Source of the DNA: an uncultured Lachnospiraceae bacterium
GTDB taxonomy: Bacteria > Bacillota > Clostridia > Lachnospirales > Lachnospiraceae
Assembly: GCA_947173495.1 (NCBI GenBank)
Contig: CAMWFQ010000012.1
Location: forward strand, 1 to 64,000
DNA: 64,000 nucleotides
Reading direction: 5' to 3'
Part shown: positions 62,155 to 64,000 of the stretch, piece by piece
How positions within the stretch are numbered: position 1 is the first letter of the stretch
How the letters are laid out: each line of letters begins with the position of its first letter
Made by a program: the position numbers and the translations under genes
Notes under the pieces: generated by a model
What the model saw: the letters and a program-made list of their open reading frames with translations, nothing else
Told to the model about the DNA's origin: nothing
Database searches by the model: none

Positions 62155-62931
62155 TTAAATCTTACCAAGCTGATTTGCTGCAATATCCAGCGTACTGTCA
62201 ATCGTAGTAATCATTTTCTGATTACTTTCATACGCACGGGAAATAGTAATCATATTAACCATCTCTGTTACCACAGACATATTGGAAGTTTCCAGATAAC
62301 CTGCATAGACTTTTGCCTTTGCATCTGCTTCCTCTGCTCCTTCTATGGGCTGGAAATAATTTTCACCATAATGCTTTAAATAATTATAATCCGCAAAGTC
62401 TGTCACCTGAATCGTCGCAACAACGTTCCCATCCTGAATAATCTGCCCACTGGTATTAATATCTGCCTTCAAATGAGGATCCAGTTCAATCGGCGAACCA
62501 TTCTCATCCAGGACCGCATCTCCATCCCGCGTAACCAGACGTCCCTCCTCTGTCAGGGCAAAATTACCGTCCCTTGTATACATTGTGGAGGTGTCGCCTG
62601 CCTTATTGGTAAATTCCACCACAAAAAAGCCCGAATCCGACAACGCAAGATCATAGGGATTTCCGGTCGATTTGAGAGGCCCCTGTGAAAAGTCCGTGTA
62701 GCCCTCGCCGATCTTCACCCCCGGATGATTCCTGCCGATCCTTTTGGACAGATGATATGCTTCCGAGGCGTCCTTGATCTTATATGCAAGTACGGCGTCA
62801 AAGGACTGGCTGGTTGCGCCCTCCTTTTTGAAGCCGTTGGTATTTGCATTTGCCAGATTGTTTGTGACCACATCCATTCTGTTCTGTTCATTGATCATAG
62901 CCGTATAAGCTGTATACAATCCCTTTACCAT
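62155..62931 (-). CDS. flhO: Flagellar basal-body rod protein FlgF/FlhO-like
   Basis: 258 residues, FlgG superfamily. MVKGLYTAYTAMINEQNRMDVVTNNLANANTNGFKKE at the N-terminus, DLALSDSGFFVVEFTNKAG, YTRDGNFALTEEGRLVTRDGDAVLD and the C-terminal SNMSVVTEMVNMITISRAYESNQKMITTIDSTLDIAANQLGKI. Start ATG at 62931 after GGAGAATTTTT; upstream residues are not supported. Proximal rod protein. Co-transcribed with flhP (11-bp gap). Confidence 0.93.
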   Translation of the reverse strand: MVKGLYTAYTAMINEQNRMDVVTNNLANANTNGFKKEGATSQSFDAVLAYKIKDASEAYHLSKRIGRNHPGVKIGEGYTDFSQGPLKSTGNPYDLALSDSGFFVVEFTNKAGDTSTMYTRDGNFALTEEGRLVTRDGDAVLDENGSPIELDPHLKADINTSGQIIQDGNVVATIQVTDFADYNYLKHYGENYFQPIEGAEEADAKAKVYAGYLETSNMSVVTEMVNMITISRAYESNQKMITTIDSTLDIAANQLGKI

Positions 62932-62954
62932 AAAAATTCTCCATGCTGCCAACA

Positions 62955-63015
62955 CCTGCAAATTTGGGCGTCAGCACAAATTTGTCTGTGAAAAATTTAT
63001 TTTTCACAGTACACC
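62955..63015. promoter_or_regulatory. A/T palindromes between mbl and flhO
   Basis: CAAATTTG occurs twice (62959-62966 and 62977-62984), and CTGTGAAAAAT (62986-62996) pairs perfectly with ATTTTTCACAG (62999-63009) around TT. No T-tract follows, so this may be an operator or weak stem rather than a terminator. The rest of the 147-bp gap shows nothing. Confidence 0.4.
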
Positions 63016-63078
63016 CTTTTTAATTTAAAATGAATATCTGAAAAAGCCGTCTGCACGACCTGTGCTGCAGGGCTTTTG

Positions 63079-64000
63079 TCAGTCACCTTTAAAGCCGCCA
63101 AGGCTTTCTACGTATTTGCCTGTGCCGATGGCGACTGCCGTCATGGGATCTTCGGCTGTCATGGTGTTAATGCCTGTCTTTTCCGCAATCAGATCCTCCA
63201 GACCTCTGAGAAGGCTTCCGCCTCCTGTAAGCACGATTCCTCTGTCCGCGATATCCGCCGCCAGTTCCGGAGGGGTTTTCTCCAGCACGCTGTGAATCGT
63301 CTCGATAATCTGCGCGGTTGCTTCCTTCAGGGCTTCTTCCGTTTCCTCGGAAGATACCTTCACTGTTTTGGGAAGTCCTGTTACAAGATTACGTCCCCTT
63401 ACATCCATATAATCCACTTCGGGACGTTTAAACGCCGAACCGATTTTTATCTTGATATCCTCTGCGGTTCTTTCTCCGATCAGAAGATTGTGCTTCTTAC
63501 GCATATATCTGACGAGCGCTTCGTCAAAATCGTCTCCTGCAATTTTGATGGAGGCGCTGACCACCGTTCCTCCCAGGGAAATTACTGCAATATCAGAGGT
63601 TCCTCCACCGATATCAACGATCATATTCCCACAGGGCTTGGAAATGTCGATTCCTGCACCGATTGCTGCCGCGATAGGCTCCTCGATAATGGAAACCTCT
63701 CTGGCGCCCGACTGGAAGGTTGCATCCTCAACCGCTTTCTTTTCAACCTCTGTGACACCGCTGGGCACACATACAGCAATCCTCGGCTTGCGGAAGGTTT
63801 TCTTGCCCAGAGCTTTCTGAATGAAATATTTCATCATTTGCTCCGTCACCTTATAGTCGGATATCACTCCCTGACGCAGAGGCCGAACCGCTACGATATT
63901 ACCGGGCGTCCTGCCCAACATAAGCCTGGCATCCTCTCCAATTGCCTTGATCTTCTCTGTATCTCTATCAAAAGCTACAACTGAAGGCTCCTTGAGGACA
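63079..64000 (-). CDS. mbl: Rod shape-determining protein MreB/Mbl (5' end beyond window)
   Basis: Incomplete: the frame is open to the right edge of the window and continues upstream, ending in EPSVVAFDRD-type sequence that belongs to the N-terminal domain. Visible are VAVRPLRQGVISDYKVTEQMM, ICVPSGVTEVEKKAV, the adenosine motif DIGGGTSDIAVISLGG, GDDFDEALVRYM and ILTGGGSLLRGLEDLI. About 307 residues are seen, so only some 25-35 residues are missing. The neighbours flhO and flhP suggest the mbl paralogue rather than mreB (compare B. subtilis mbl-flhO-flhP). Confidence 0.93.
   Translation of the reverse strand, partial: VLKEPSVVAFDRDTEKIKAIGEDARLMLGRTPGNIVAVRPLRQGVISDYKVTEQMMKYFIQKALGKKTFRKPRIAVCVPSGVTEVEKKAVEDATFQSGAREVSIIEEPIAAAIGAGIDISKPCGNMIVDIGGGTSDIAVISLGGTVVSASIKIAGDDFDEALVRYMRKKHNLLIGERTAEDIKIKIGSAFKRPEVDYMDVRGRNLVTGLPKTVKVSSEETEEALKEATAQIIETIHSVLEKTPPELAADIADRGIVLTGGGSLLRGLEDLIAEKTGINTMTAEDPMTAVAIGTGKYVESLGGFKGD

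Noticed and set aside
1-64000. Prophage, insertion sequence or conjugative element
   Set aside because: No transposase, integrase, capsid, terminase or relaxase-like protein was seen in any gene.

Overview
The window looks like a chromosomal segment of a motile, Gram-positive clostridial bacterium, most likely a Lachnospiraceae member. The evidence is moderate GC with AGGAGG-type ribosome binding sites, a LoFP-style gene content (HprK, Crh-like HPr, WhiA, RapZ, CdaA/CdaR/GlmM, Mbl-FlhO-FlhP, ComFC-YvyF, split transketolase, MsmX-type ATPase), two tRNA-Ser genes, and several hypothetical families that I associate with that family. Nothing resembles a prophage, conjugative element, transposase or CRISPR array. 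Most genes lie on the minus strand, so operons read from right to left.

Layout. 1-504: two tandem consensus promoters firing leftwards out of the window (probably the leader of an rRNA operon), then tRNA-Ser(GCU) with its own promoter and terminator. 505-2798: CvpA-like, beta-propeller-like and small membrane proteins. 3159-7875: galM, recR, ebfC, dnaX and a phosphofructokinase. 8070-9077: tRNA-Ser(CGA) and a DUF2971 protein. 9135-14678: a lipoprotein and a complete sugar ABC importer (binding protein, two permeases, ATPase), divergent from a MATE exporter (14821). 16227-17214: tadA and the SRP RNA. 17213-23401: a hypothetical protein, a PucR-type regulator, an MsmX-like ATPase, a YesL-like protein, an HD-GYP protein and a GNAT enzyme. 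23529-29934: D-lactate dehydrogenase, an exported protein, an alpha/beta hydrolase, metG and a two-subunit transketolase. 30090-33045: GNAT, cyclophilin and class II aldolase. 33139-39301: lipid kinase, then crh-whiA-rapZ-murB-ROK kinase-hprK, a carbon-catabolite and envelope control cluster. 39366-45396: uvrC, ftsH and divergent pyrG. 45540-50584: a short flagellin next to a GDP-L-fucose gene set (gmd, GT-C-like membrane protein, fcl) and a YuiD-like protein. 50834-55844: a DUF3048 lipoprotein, HPr, glmM, cdaR and cdaA. 55890-60712: two membrane proteins, yvyF-like, comFC and recD2. 60924-64000: flgJ-like rod-binding protein, flhP, flhO and the end of mbl/mreB.

How it fits together. Three themes recur: glycolysis and its control (phosphofructokinase, aldolase, ROK kinase, HPr, Crh-like, HprK, lactate dehydrogenase, transketolase, sugar ABC importer with MsmX-type ATPases); cell envelope and c-di-AMP/UDP-GlcNAc supply (glmM-cdaA-cdaR, murB, rapZ, mbl); and motility (flagellin, FlhO, FlhP, FlgJ-like, YvyF-like, possible fucosylation).

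The most unusual feature is a family of about 90-bp intergenic repeats at five loci (19346, 31850, 34073, 45429, 60743). Each unit is a small stem followed by a nested hairpin. The outer stem differs in sequence between loci but keeps its pairing, including a single bulged T. All five copies have the same orientation and abut the T-tract of a minus-strand intrinsic terminator. This suggests a structure-selected element that targets or accompanies terminators. I do not recognise it as a described family.
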